A stretch of 64,000 nucleotides of DNA, from contig CBDFGV010000003.1 in the NCBI GenBank assembly GCA_965247245.1, forward strand, positions 682,001 through 746,000, read 5' to 3'. Shown here piece after piece: positions 8,697 through 17,709 of the stretch (positions within the stretch are counted from its first letter, which is position 1; the number at the start of each line of letters is the position of its first letter). The position numbers and the translations under genes are program-made. This stretch comes from Tectiglobus sp965247245. Its GTDB lineage: Bacteria > Pseudomonadota > Alphaproteobacteria > Rhizobiales > Hyphomicrobiaceae. The notes under the pieces are model-generated. The model ran no database searches. It was not told the DNA's origin and worked only from the letters and a program-made list of their open reading frames with translations.

Positions 8697-9911
8697 CTAA
8701 CGCTCTGCAACCGGGGCCCGCCCTTTGGCTTCCCGCATCAGATTGGCAAAGCGCGTGAAGAGATAATGGCTATCCTGCGGACCCGGACTCGCTTCCGGGT
8801 GATATTGAACCGAGAACACCGGCTTGCCTTTGAGGGCGATACCGCAGTTTGTGCCGTCAAACAGCGAGATGTGCGTCTGCTCAACCTCATTCGGCAGGCT
8901 CGCACTGTCGAGCGCGAACCCGTGGTTCATTGACGTAATCTCGACTTTCTCGGTTGTGTGATCCTTGACTGGATGGTTTGCACCATGGTGGCCTTGGTGC
9001 ATTTTCATTGTTTTGGCGCCAGCTGCCAGCCCAAGCATCTGGTGGCCGAGGCAGATCCCGAAAATCGGTAGTCCGGACTCAATCAGCGCCTGGATTTCAG
9101 GTACGGCATACTCGCCGGTGGCTGCTGGATCGCCCGGACCATTGGACAGAAAAATACCATCCGGTTTGCGCGCCAGCACATCCGCCGCCTTCTCCGTCGC
9201 TGGCACGACCGTAACCTTGCATCCTGCGTTGGCCAGGCAGCGCAGAATGTTCCGCTTCAGCCCATAGTCGATGGCAACAACGTGAAACTCGGGATCTTCC
9301 AACCGCTGATAGCCATCTGACCACGTCCAACGCAGCTCATCCCAATCATAAGACTGCCCTGTCGTGACATCCGGGACGAGATCGAGACCGAGAAGCCCGC
9401 TCCAAGCCGAAGCTTCTGACTTCAGCGCATCAAAATCGAATTTGCCATCGGGATCATGGGCAATCACAGCATTTGGCATACCCTCTTCACGGATTGCTGC
9501 CGTCAGCGCGCGCGTATCGATCCCACTGATTGCAATAATGCCCCGCGCTTTGAGCCATTGGTCGAAATGCTCCGCTGCGCGATAATTCGATGGCTCAGTA
9601 ATGTCAGCCCGCAGAACACACCCTCGCACGCCTGACCGCATCGCCAGATTGGACGTCTCCGTATCGTCGGTGTTGGTTCCAACGTTCCCGACATGCGGGA
9701 AGGTAAATGTAATGATCTGACCGGCATAACTCGGATCGGTCAAAATCTCCTGATAACCGGTTATGGCAGTATTAAAGCAAACCTCACCGACCGCGTGCCC
9801 TGTTGCACCCAGGCCAAAGCCCTTTATTGTCGTGCCATCACTCAGCACGAGGGCAGCCGTCGGCACGGCCTCGGTCCAGGGCGCAATAACCTTCGGGTTT
9901 GCTTGCGTCAT
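8697..9911 (-). CDS. carA: Carbamoyl-phosphate synthase small subunit
   Basis: The glutaminase subunit supplies ammonia from glutamine to CarB for carbamoyl phosphate, feeding pyrimidine and arginine synthesis. The 404-residue protein has the N-terminal CPSase small-chain domain (about 1-160) and a class I glutamine amidotransferase domain with nucleophile C287 (GICLGHQ) and the dyad H371/E373 (YHPEASPG). The ATG at 9911 has GGAGG seven bases ahead, and an upstream in-frame start at 9953 is not needed. CarB is not in the window. The neighbouring GatB/YqeY, dnaG and rpoD genes are divergent, a common alphaproteobacterial arrangement. Confidence 0.97.
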   Translation of the reverse strand: MTQANPKVIAPWTEAVPTAALVLSDGTTIKGFGLGATGHAVGEVCFNTAITGYQEILTDPSYAGQIITFTFPHVGNVGTNTDDTETSNLAMRSGVRGCVLRADITEPSNYRAAEHFDQWLKARGIIAISGIDTRALTAAIREEGMPNAVIAHDPDGKFDFDALKSEASAWSGLLGLDLVPDVTTGQSYDWDELRWTWSDGYQRLEDPEFHVVAIDYGLKRNILRCLANAGCKVTVVPATEKAADVLARKPDGIFLSNGPGDPAATGEYAVPEIQALIESGLPIFGICLGHQMLGLAAGAKTMKMHQGHHGANHPVKDHTTEKVEITSMNHGFALDSASLPNEVEQTHISLFDGTNCGIALKGKPVFSVQYHPEASPGPQDSHYLFTRFANLMREAKGRAPVAER

Positions 9912-10126
9912 CTTTAGCCTCCGCGGCGCGGCGTTCACGTGCTTTAGGCGCACACGTGCAACAGCGACCGTCTCAGTTGGAAAATTTCGCGAAACCTATG
10001 TGACGTACGACGCTGAATCAATCATCCAGATGCACTCGGGCCAATTCGACACAATATGCGCTGTAGGTAACGAGATACGCGCTCAAACAATGAGCCCCAC
10101 CGTAGTAGGCGGATAAGGAGACAGAC

Positions 10127-10594
10127 ATGCGTGAATCCATCACATCGGCTACGAAAACGGCCATGAAGGCTGGAGACAAGCGCCGACTTTCCACGCTCAG
10201 GCTCATTTCCGCCGCCATCAAGGACCGGGATATTGCTGCCCGGGTTGACGATAAAGGCCAGTCAACCGGCAGAGAAGCCATTGATGAAACGGAAATCCTC
10301 CAGCTGTTGCAGAAGATGATCAAGCAACGCAAGGAATCCGAGGAGACTTATCGCCAAGCCGGCCGTGCTGAGCTTGTCGAACAGGAACAATTCGAGATTT
10401 CCGTAATCGAGGAGTTCCTGCCGGCACAAATGAGCGAAGACGAAATTCGCGCCGCGGTCGAAGATGTTATTGCAGCTGAGGGTGCAGCCGGATTGAAAGA
10501 TATGGGGCGCACAATGGGCGCCCTCAAAGCCAAATACGCCGGCCAAATGGACTTTGGCAAAGCGAGCGCTCTCGCGAAGGAAATGCTGACATAG
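10127..10594 (+). CDS. GatB/YqeY domain-containing protein
   Basis: A 155-residue YqeY-type protein, homologous to the tail domain of the amidotransferase subunit GatB that contacts tRNA. It has the typical start (MRESITSATKTAMKAGDK), the TLRLISAAIKD helix, and the C-terminal GRTMGALKAKYAGQMDFGKAS segment. Its role is not firmly known; links to tRNA or rRNA metabolism are inferred. AAGGAG lies ahead of the ATG. It is the first gene of the plus-strand run into dnaG and rpoD. Confidence 0.93.
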   Translation: MRESITSATKTAMKAGDKRRLSTLRLISAAIKDRDIAARVDDKGQSTGREAIDETEILQLLQKMIKQRKESEETYRQAGRAELVEQEQFEISVIEEFLPAQMSEDEIRAAVEDVIAAEGAAGLKDMGRTMGALKAKYAGQMDFGKASALAKEMLT

Positions 10595-10723
10595 GTGAAT
10601 TCCTGGCAGCCACACGGGAATTCTTGTGGATAGTGGGCAAAAAGCTGGTTCTCACCGGCTCAACTGAGCGTTTCCGACCGAATCACGGCATGTCTACACA
10701 TTAGAAAAGTGAGATGAAGCCGG

Positions 10724-12640
10724 ATGCGACTACCGCCAAACCTGCTTGATGAGATTCGCGCACGTCTGCCTGTCAGCCAGATCGTGGCCAAGCGGGTGCA
10801 GCTCAAGCGGGCCGGCCGCGAATTCAAAGGCCTGTCTCCGTTCAAACAGGAAAAGACACCGTCATTCACCGTCAATGACGAGAAGGGCTTCTATCATTGC
10901 TTCGCCACCGGTGAGCATGGCGATATCTTCACATTTCTGATCAAGACAGAAGGGATCTCATTTCCTGAGGCCGTCGAGCGATTAGCCGACGAGGCCGGCG
11001 TCTCACTGCCCAAGCAACCCGACTACAATCCGGAGCGAGAAAGTCAGCGTGCCAAGCAGTTGAAGCTCATGACGGACGCGGCTGCCTTCTTTACTGCCCA
11101 GCTCCATGCGAACAGCGGAAGCGAAGCGCGCGAGTACATCGCACGCCGACAGCTGGACCACGCCACGGTCGACACGTTTGGACTGGGCTATGCCCCAAAC
11201 TCGCGTAACGCGCTCAAGGATCATCTGGCGAAGCTCGGTTATTCCGTTAACGACATGATCACGACGGGCATGTTGATCGGTGGCGAAGATATCGCCACAC
11301 CCTATGACCGCTTCCGCCATCGCATTATGTTTCCTATCCACGACCTGAAAGGGCGCGTCGTTGCATTCGGCGGTCGGGCGATGGATCCCGACCAACCGGC
11401 TAAATACCTAAACTCTCCCGAAACGCCGCTCTTTCACAAAGGCGCAGTCCTATACAATAGCCATCGGGCCAGACCGGCCGCCTACGACGCCGGCGAAGTT
11501 ATTGCCGTCGAAGGCTATATGGACGTTATCGCCCTCGCCAAGGCCGGCTTTATGCAAAGCGTTGCACCGCTGGGAACCGCTCTCACGAGTGATCAGCTGG
11601 GATTGCTCTGGCGCATGTCGAGCGAGCCAATCCTATGTTTCGACGGCGACGCCGCGGGCCAGAAAGCAGCCTACAGAGCCATTGATACGGCCTTGCCCCT
11701 CTTGCAGGCCGGCCAAAGCCTGCGTTTCGCATTCCTGTCCAGCGGCCTCGATCCGGATGATCTTATCCGCCAACAGGGTTCAGATGCGATGCGGGAAGTT
11801 CTCAATCACGCCCAGCCGCTGGCTGACGTATTGTGGCAACGCGAGTGGAATGCCTCGGATTGGTCAACACCGGAACGCCGTGCGGGTCTTGAGAAGCGTC
11901 TGCGCCACCTGGTTTCCGAGATCAAGGATCCAGGGGTCCGTTCCCATTATGGCCAGGCCTTGCGGGAACGCTTGGATGCCGCTTGGAACATAGATCGCGG
12001 ACCGGCAGGACAATCAAATGATCGCCGCTCCAACTACGGCGGTCGCCAATCCAAGCAACGCAACTGGAAACAGAACAAGCGGAACTCGCTTGGCGCCAGG
12101 CTGAGTGCCTCCAACTCGTGGATCCAGCACAGTGCCAGTCTCAAACAAAGTGGTCTTGTCGCTGGAGCCGGCCAATCCATTCCTGATCGCGAGGCGTTAC
12201 TGATCAGAACACTGCTGAACCATCCCTGGCTGCTGGATGAGTTCGCAGAAGACATCGCGGACCTCGAATTTACCTCGCAAACGGCGAAAAAGTTGCGAGA
12301 TGGCCTCTTAACGATACATGCAAACGAAATAGAACTTGACAGATCGCTCATCCACAACCAATTGGAAGTGTTGAGGTTGGGTCAGGACCTGGAACTCGTA
12401 AACCGTATTGCAACGCACAAAAGCGACAGATTCGCCGAAGAGAACGCCGAAACAAGCGACGTGGTAGCCGGTTGGCGCCATACCGTTGCACTTCACCGGC
12501 GGCAAATGATGCAGAGCGAACTGCTTGCAACCGAGCGTGAGTATCTCGACACCGGTGACGAGGACGCGATGACCCGTCTCGTCGAACTACAGCGCCAAAT
12601 AGCTCATTCGCTTGCGAATGAGGCGTTACTTGAAGATTAA
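10724..12640 (+). CDS. dnaG: DNA primase
   Basis: Makes RNA primers for replication in complex with the DnaB helicase. The 638-residue protein has the N-terminal CHC2 zinc-finger fold (about 1-100), a TOPRIM catalytic core with the EGYMDVIAL glutamate and the FDGDAAG aspartates, and a C-terminal helicase-binding region. Three of the four usual zinc ligands are missing: S38 and K41 stand where Cys and His normally are (GLSPFKQEKTPSF), C59 remains, and T62 replaces the last Cys. Alphaproteobacterial primases I know show similar loss, so this is probably lineage-typical. The region after about residue 425 is Arg/Asn/Gln-rich and looks like a linker. Confidence 0.97.
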   Translation: MRLPPNLLDEIRARLPVSQIVAKRVQLKRAGREFKGLSPFKQEKTPSFTVNDEKGFYHCFATGEHGDIFTFLIKTEGISFPEAVERLADEAGVSLPKQPDYNPERESQRAKQLKLMTDAAAFFTAQLHANSGSEAREYIARRQLDHATVDTFGLGYAPNSRNALKDHLAKLGYSVNDMITTGMLIGGEDIATPYDRFRHRIMFPIHDLKGRVVAFGGRAMDPDQPAKYLNSPETPLFHKGAVLYNSHRARPAAYDAGEVIAVEGYMDVIALAKAGFMQSVAPLGTALTSDQLGLLWRMSSEPILCFDGDAAGQKAAYRAIDTALPLLQAGQSLRFAFLSSGLDPDDLIRQQGSDAMREVLNHAQPLADVLWQREWNASDWSTPERRAGLEKRLRHLVSEIKDPGVRSHYGQALRERLDAAWNIDRGPAGQSNDRRSNYGGRQSKQRNWKQNKRNSLGARLSASNSWIQHSASLKQSGLVAGAGQSIPDREALLIRTLLNHPWLLDEFAEDIADLEFTSQTAKKLRDGLLTIHANEIELDRSLIHNQLEVLRLGQDLELVNRIATHKSDRFAEENAETSDVVAGWRHTVALHRRQMMQSELLATEREYLDTGDEDAMTRLVELQRQIAHSLANEALLED

Positions 12641-12853
12641 CACGTGCGTTCGCGCACACGGTGATCAAGGAGCGACCTCTGGCAATGCCAGTGTCTATTC
12701 ACCAAAACGCAGACCACACCCTTTTTCAAGGGCTAATTTCATCCGCGCGAGCGGCGCAGCGATTGCATAGGCTGCCCTCACCGGATCCAAGCCCTGCCGC
12801 CGCGAGTCACTCTCGCAGAGCCTGACAAAACCAGAAGCAATCGAGACCCAAAA
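12641..12853. other. dnaG-rpoD intergenic region with a small GC hairpin
   Basis: Directly after the dnaG stop, GTGCG-TTCG-CGCAC (12644-12657) forms a short UUCG-type hairpin without a T-run. It might slow rather than stop transcription into rpoD. The rest should hold an rpoD promoter, but I cannot place one with confidence. Confidence 0.35.
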
Positions 12854-14848
12854 ATGCAGCAGAAAGCCGAACCGCAAACGGGCACTCAACAGCAGTCGAA
12901 CGATGCTCCGTTGTTGGATCTATCTGATGCCGCCGTCAAAAAGATGATCAAGGCCGCGAAGACTCGTGGTTTTGTCACTTACGACGAATTGAACTCCGTA
13001 CTTCCCTCCGACGAAGTTTCCTCCGAGCAAATCGAAGACATCATGTCGATGCTTTCAGAAATGGGCATCAACGTTGTCGAGAATGAGGAAGACGAGGCCG
13101 AAGAAGAGGAAGGTGAGAGCCGTGCGCTGACGGCACAAAACCTGCCAACAAAGGCAGAGACCAAGTCGGAGCCATCTGAGCGCACTGACGACCCCGTCCG
13201 CATGTACCTGCGCGAAATGGGTACCGTGGAGCTTCTCTCTCGCGAAGGTGAGATTGCCATCGCCAAGCGGATCGAGGCTGGCCACGAAGCCATGATCGCC
13301 GGCCTCTGCGAAAGCCCGCTGACCTTCCAGGCGATTATTATTTGGCGCGACGAACTGAACGAAGGTCGCGTCCTACTCCGCGATATCATCGATCTCGAAG
13401 CCACGTACGAAGGCCCCGAGGCCAAAGCAGCGCCGCCACCTGTTCCAGCAGCTGCACAAGACGGCGAAGCACCAGCCGCAGCTGCGAATGGGCAGGATCA
13501 GACCAACGGCGAAGAAACGTCTGCCGACGGCGAGAACGCCAGCGAGGAAGATGACGAGGACGACGACGATTACGAGAACGCCCTCTCACTCGCCGCGATG
13601 GAGGCCGAGCTCAAGCCGAAGGTCCTCGAAACCTTCGACGCTATTGCCGCCAACTACGCTAAACTGCGCAAGCAGCAGGACAAGAAGCTTGAGCAACAGC
13701 TGAGCGGTGAATCCGGCACAGCCAAGCAGCAGAAAGCGTACGACGAGCTTCGTGACGAAATCATTCGCGACGTGAAGAGCCTGTCGCTTAACAACAATCG
13801 TATCGAGAGCCTCGTCGAACAGCTCTATGCGATTAACAAGCGCCTTGTTCAACTCGAGAGCCAACTCATGCGACTCGCGGATAGCTATGCCATTCCGCGC
13901 ACCGACTTCATTGCCGAGTACTATGGCAATGAACTCGATCAGACGTGGCTGGACCGCATAGCTGAACAGAAAAAGAAGCGCTGGGGCGAAATGGTCGACC
14001 AAGAGCGCGCGCGCATTGAGCACCTGCGTTCCGACATCCACGAACTCGCCAGTGAGACCGGTCTTGAGATCTCTGAATTCCGCCGCATTGTTCGCGCGGT
14101 ACAGAAGGGCGAGCGGGAAGCCCGCCAGGCCAAGAAGGAAATGGTCGAGGCCAACCTCCGTCTCGTCATCTCCATTGCCAAGAAGTACACCAACCGTGGC
14201 TTACAGTTCCTCGACCTGATTCAGGAAGGCAACATCGGCCTGATGAAGGCCGTTGATAAGTTCGAGTACCGGCGTGGCTACAAGTTCTCGACCTATGCCA
14301 CCTGGTGGATCCGACAGGCCATTACGCGTTCGATTGCGGACCAGGCCCGCACCATCCGCATTCCAGTGCACATGATCGAGACAATCAACAAGATTGTCCG
14401 GACGTCACGGCAAATGCTGCACGAGATTGGCCGCGAACCAACACCAGAGGAGCTGGCTGAAAAGCTCGCAATGCCACTGGAGAAGGTCCGCAAGGTCCTC
14501 AAGATCGCGAAAGAACCGATCTCTCTTGAAACGCCAATCGGCGACGAGGAAGATTCTCACCTGGGCGACTTCATCGAGGACAAGAACGCCGTCCTGCCGA
14601 TCGATGCCGCGATCCAGGCCAACCTGCGCGAGACGACGACACGTGTTCTGGCTTCGTTGACACCACGTGAAGAGCGTGTCCTGCGCATGCGTTTCGGCAT
14701 CGGTATGAATACCGACCATACGCTGGAAGAAGTCGGCCAGCAGTTCTCGGTAACCCGGGAACGTATTCGCCAGATTGAAGCCAAGGCACTGCGCAAGCTC
14801 AAGCATCCGAGCCGCTCACGTAAACTGCGCAGCTTCCTCGACAGCTGA
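12854..14848 (+). CDS. rpoD: RNA polymerase sigma factor RpoD (housekeeping sigma-70)
   Basis: The primary sigma factor that directs RNA polymerase to -35/-10 promoters. The 664-residue chain has region 1.1 (about 20-90), region 1.2 (DDPVRMYLREMGTVELL), a non-conserved region with a low-complexity Ala/Pro/Gln then Asp/Glu stretch (about 193-245), region 2 (about 430-495, ANLRLVISIAKKY through the WWIRQAITRSIADQ melting and -10 reading segment), region 3, and region 4 with the HTH TLEEVGQQFSVTRERIRQIEAKALRKL near residue 623. It lies in the same direction as dnaG and ends before a strong terminator. Confidence 0.98.
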   Translation: MQQKAEPQTGTQQQSNDAPLLDLSDAAVKKMIKAAKTRGFVTYDELNSVLPSDEVSSEQIEDIMSMLSEMGINVVENEEDEAEEEEGESRALTAQNLPTKAETKSEPSERTDDPVRMYLREMGTVELLSREGEIAIAKRIEAGHEAMIAGLCESPLTFQAIIIWRDELNEGRVLLRDIIDLEATYEGPEAKAAPPPVPAAAQDGEAPAAAANGQDQTNGEETSADGENASEEDDEDDDDYENALSLAAMEAELKPKVLETFDAIAANYAKLRKQQDKKLEQQLSGESGTAKQQKAYDELRDEIIRDVKSLSLNNNRIESLVEQLYAINKRLVQLESQLMRLADSYAIPRTDFIAEYYGNELDQTWLDRIAEQKKKRWGEMVDQERARIEHLRSDIHELASETGLEISEFRRIVRAVQKGEREARQAKKEMVEANLRLVISIAKKYTNRGLQFLDLIQEGNIGLMKAVDKFEYRRGYKFSTYATWWIRQAITRSIADQARTIRIPVHMIETINKIVRTSRQMLHEIGREPTPEELAEKLAMPLEKVRKVLKIAKEPISLETPIGDEEDSHLGDFIEDKNAVLPIDAAIQANLRETTTRVLASLTPREERVLRMRFGIGMNTDHTLEEVGQQFSVTRERIRQIEAKALRKLKHPSRSRKLRSFLDS

Positions 14849-14881
14849 GCTTTCTGAAGAGACACCAGTTCTGAAACAATC

Positions 14882-14911
14882 AAGGCCGCCTTTCGGGCGG
14901 CCTTACTTTTT
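14882..14911 (+). terminator. Intrinsic terminator after rpoD
   Basis: AAGGCCGCC (14882-14890), loop TTTCG, then GGCGGCCTT (14896-14904) forms a perfect 9-bp stem followed by ACTTTTTGG. It sits 34 bases past the rpoD stop. Confidence 0.9.
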
Positions 14912-15256
14912 GGCGACCTATGGATATCGGTAGAAGCGCCGGATGAAAACTATAGCTGATCTATTAGCCAGCCAATGAGCGACTTGGTCATTGCAAACAG
15001 GTAGCAATAACGGCTAAAGCGCTGCGCCTGCACGGTCATTGCCCTGACAGGCAAAAAATCCTGCGCGGTGAACACAATAGAGCGCCGTACGCCGTCGTTT
15101 TGTTAGAACGCATCACATCTTTAGCGCTCCAACCACCTTCGCCTTTCGAATAACGGTTGTTCTGCGATCGCGTTATTGTTTGCATACAAATGACAAAACG
15201 CGACTTGCCCAAACTCCGCAGATTGCCTGTGACGTGCAGAAAGGAGCGGGAAGCAT
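14912..15256. other. Upstream region of the AraC-type regulator gene
   Basis: No gene or clear RNA is seen. It should contain the regulator's promoter. A strong AAGGAGCGGG ribosome-binding site at its end supports the start at 15257. Confidence 0.35.
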
Positions 15257-16264
15257 ATGGCAAGCAATTGGTTTCCGGATCCGGATCTCTGCGCATCCAG
15301 ATCTCATTTTTCGTACGAGACTTTCGACGACTTCGATCAACAAGCCGAACGCGTCCAGAATACCGACGCGAGATACACGCAATTGTCGGCCGGCAAGTTT
15401 GCAGGCCAGTGCTTGTCTCTCACTATGAAAGACGCCACGCTTCACATCGAGGCCGGCAATCAAACAATCGAGGCACAGGTCACCAAACCAACTGACCGCT
15501 ACAATTTCTGCGTTCCACTTGCCCTGTCACAACCATTCAAAATGTTCGGCGAGGAACACGAAGGCGACTGGGTCGATATCAATACGCCCCATGGCATTGT
15601 TGATGCGGTCCTGCCATCCAACAGCGTTTATGCACTCATTCCCATTCACCACAAGGCGCTCCTTGAAAGCGCAGCCCTTGCACCCGAAGCCGCAGACCGG
15701 CTGACGGACCTTGGCCCAAAAGGTGCTGTCCTCAACTCGACTGAATTAGCTCAAAGCCTTCGCGCCGTCATAGCAACAACACTTGAAACGGCAGCCATAA
15801 TCCGCAACCAGGAGGAAATGGACCTCCTCGCCCAATCGTTTGTCCTACAGTTCGGTTACACCCTGTCTATTGCTTGGTTGAAACGAGAGAACCTCACACA
15901 GTTTGTACGTACCGCCGCTTTTGAACGTTTCTACTACGCGCGGAAACATTTGCTCGAGCAACTCAGCAGAGGGGGAGCGACAGAACCCGACAACAAGGTT
16001 CTGCAACCACTTGCCCATCTGGGCTCGAAGCGGTCGATTGAGCAGGCTTTCTCGCAAAACATCACTATGGGCCCGCTGACCTATTGGCGCGTGATACGAT
16101 TGCATAACGCGAGACGAAAGCTCATTGATCCCAAGCGCCGGGATCAGGCGATCGGAGATATCGCTGCGGAAGAAGGGTTCTGGGAATTCAGCCGTTTCTC
16201 AATGCAGTATCGTAAACATTTCGGCGAACGACCGTCCGACACACGCAAGCTGGCAAATCAATAG
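15257..16264 (+). CDS. AraC family transcriptional regulator
   Basis: A 335-residue regulator with an N-terminal ligand-binding region of the AraC_binding_2 type (about 20-210) and a C-terminal double-HTH AraC domain (about 230-335). The second recognition segment is visible as GFWEFSRFSMQYRKHFGERPSD, close to the family consensus. The effector is unknown. It is upstream of, and in the same direction as, the CoA-transferase/carboxyltransferase pair, which are plausible but unproven targets. Confidence 0.88.
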   Translation: MASNWFPDPDLCASRSHFSYETFDDFDQQAERVQNTDARYTQLSAGKFAGQCLSLTMKDATLHIEAGNQTIEAQVTKPTDRYNFCVPLALSQPFKMFGEEHEGDWVDINTPHGIVDAVLPSNSVYALIPIHHKALLESAALAPEAADRLTDLGPKGAVLNSTELAQSLRAVIATTLETAAIIRNQEEMDLLAQSFVLQFGYTLSIAWLKRENLTQFVRTAAFERFYYARKHLLEQLSRGGATEPDNKVLQPLAHLGSKRSIEQAFSQNITMGPLTYWRVIRLHNARRKLIDPKRRDQAIGDIAAEEGFWEFSRFSMQYRKHFGERPSDTRKLANQ

Positions 16265-16438
16265 TTGGATTTGCGAAGCGCGCTGTAACCTGCTTCCGTC
16301 CGCAGCCCACGTAGAGCCTTATGTCGACTTCAGGCAATCCTCTATAAGATCGAACACCCCAGCGACCAGACCTTCACCTGGACAGGGTCGCGCCGCTTGT
16401 TCAACATCGCGTTGCAATTCAAGCCGCGAGATCAATTT

Positions 16439-17683
16439 ATGCCAGAAGCTTCCCCATCCCACTCGCCCGCGGGTCCATTGAAAGGTCTGAAAGCTATTGA
16501 ACTGGGCTCGACCGTGGCGGGACCGTTCTGCGGTAGGCTGCTCGCGGATTTCGGCTGTGACGTGATCAAGGTCGAACAGGCGGAAGGCGACGCCGTCCGC
16601 TCGCTGAGCCATCGCCACAAAGGAAAGTCCCTCTACAACGCCTCCATCCAACGCGGCAAGCGAATTATCTCGCTCAACTTGCGGACCGAGAAAGGTCGCG
16701 AACTTGTCAAACAACTATGCCGATCCGCCGACATCGTGATTGAGAACTTCCGGCCTGGCACGCTTGAGAAATGGGGCCTAGGATATGACGTCCTAAGCGC
16801 CGATAATCCCGGCCTGGTGATGGTCCGCGTCAGCGGCTTCGGTCAGAGTGGTCCCTATAGCGGTCGCGCCGGATACGGCATTGTTTGTGAAGCTGTCAGC
16901 GGACTACGGGAAATCACTGGCGATCCTGACCGTCCACCGCCGCGGTCCGGCACACCCATGACGGATTACATCGCCGGGCTCTACGCCGCCTTCGGCACAT
17001 CAATGGCGATCATCGAACGCCAACGCACTGGTCGCGGGCAGATTGTCGACACCGCCCTTTACGAAGGCGCGTTTACGTTAATGGAGTCACACATCCCAAC
17101 GTTCCAGCAACTCGGCATTGTTGCCGAGCGGGCCGGATCACAGCTCCCAGGCAACGCACCAAATTCTGTCTATCCAACCCGCGACGGTGGCTACGTCTTG
17201 ATTGCCGCCGCAGCCGATGCCGTTTTCCGTCGATTGGCAGACGTCATTGATCGTCCGGACATGAAGGAAGATCCGCGGTTTGCAGCCGCCATCCCGCGTG
17301 CCGAAAACATGCAGGCTTGTGATGAAGCCGTCACAGCCTGGACCAGCCAGCACGATATGGCAGATATCGAACGGCAGCTTGAAGAAGCCGGTGTACCAGC
17401 CTCCCGCATTTTTACTGTGGCCGATATCTTCGAGGACCCGCACTACCAGGCACGCGATATGCTGGTCGATGTTGAAGACGACGATCTCGGTCCGGTCACT
17501 CTTACGGGCATTGTCCCGAAGTTATCCGAGACGCCTGGCCATATTCGCTGGACCGGCCGTGAAACCGGGGCGGACACAACCAGTGTTCTCATCGAAGAAC
17601 TCGGCCTTGATCAAGCAGAGATTGATGACCTCGCCGACCAAGGCATTGTCGCCGGTCCAAGCTTCAGCAAGACGAACAAATAA
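16439..17683 (+). CDS. CaiB/BaiF family (class III) CoA-transferase
   Basis: Moves CoA between carboxylic acids through an aspartyl-CoA intermediate. The 414-residue protein has the N-terminal segment LKGLKAIELGSTVAGPFCGRLLADFGCDVIKVE, the putative catalytic Asp in PMTDYIAGL, and TGRGQIVDTALYE, all typical of formyl-CoA/carnitinyl-CoA transferases. The ATG at 16439 is chosen; a TTG at 16397 in the same frame is an alternative, since the ATG has only a weak site. It is followed 26 bases later by the carboxyltransferase gene, probably one transcript. The acid handled is unknown. Confidence 0.93.
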   Translation: MPEASPSHSPAGPLKGLKAIELGSTVAGPFCGRLLADFGCDVIKVEQAEGDAVRSLSHRHKGKSLYNASIQRGKRIISLNLRTEKGRELVKQLCRSADIVIENFRPGTLEKWGLGYDVLSADNPGLVMVRVSGFGQSGPYSGRAGYGIVCEAVSGLREITGDPDRPPPRSGTPMTDYIAGLYAAFGTSMAIIERQRTGRGQIVDTALYEGAFTLMESHIPTFQQLGIVAERAGSQLPGNAPNSVYPTRDGGYVLIAAAADAVFRRLADVIDRPDMKEDPRFAAAIPRAENMQACDEAVTAWTSQHDMADIERQLEEAGVPASRIFTVADIFEDPHYQARDMLVDVEDDDLGPVTLTGIVPKLSETPGHIRWTGRETGADTTSVLIEELGLDQAEIDDLADQGIVAGPSFSKTNK

Positions 17684-17709
17684 CCCATGCAGTCAACAGG
17701 ACTTTCCCC

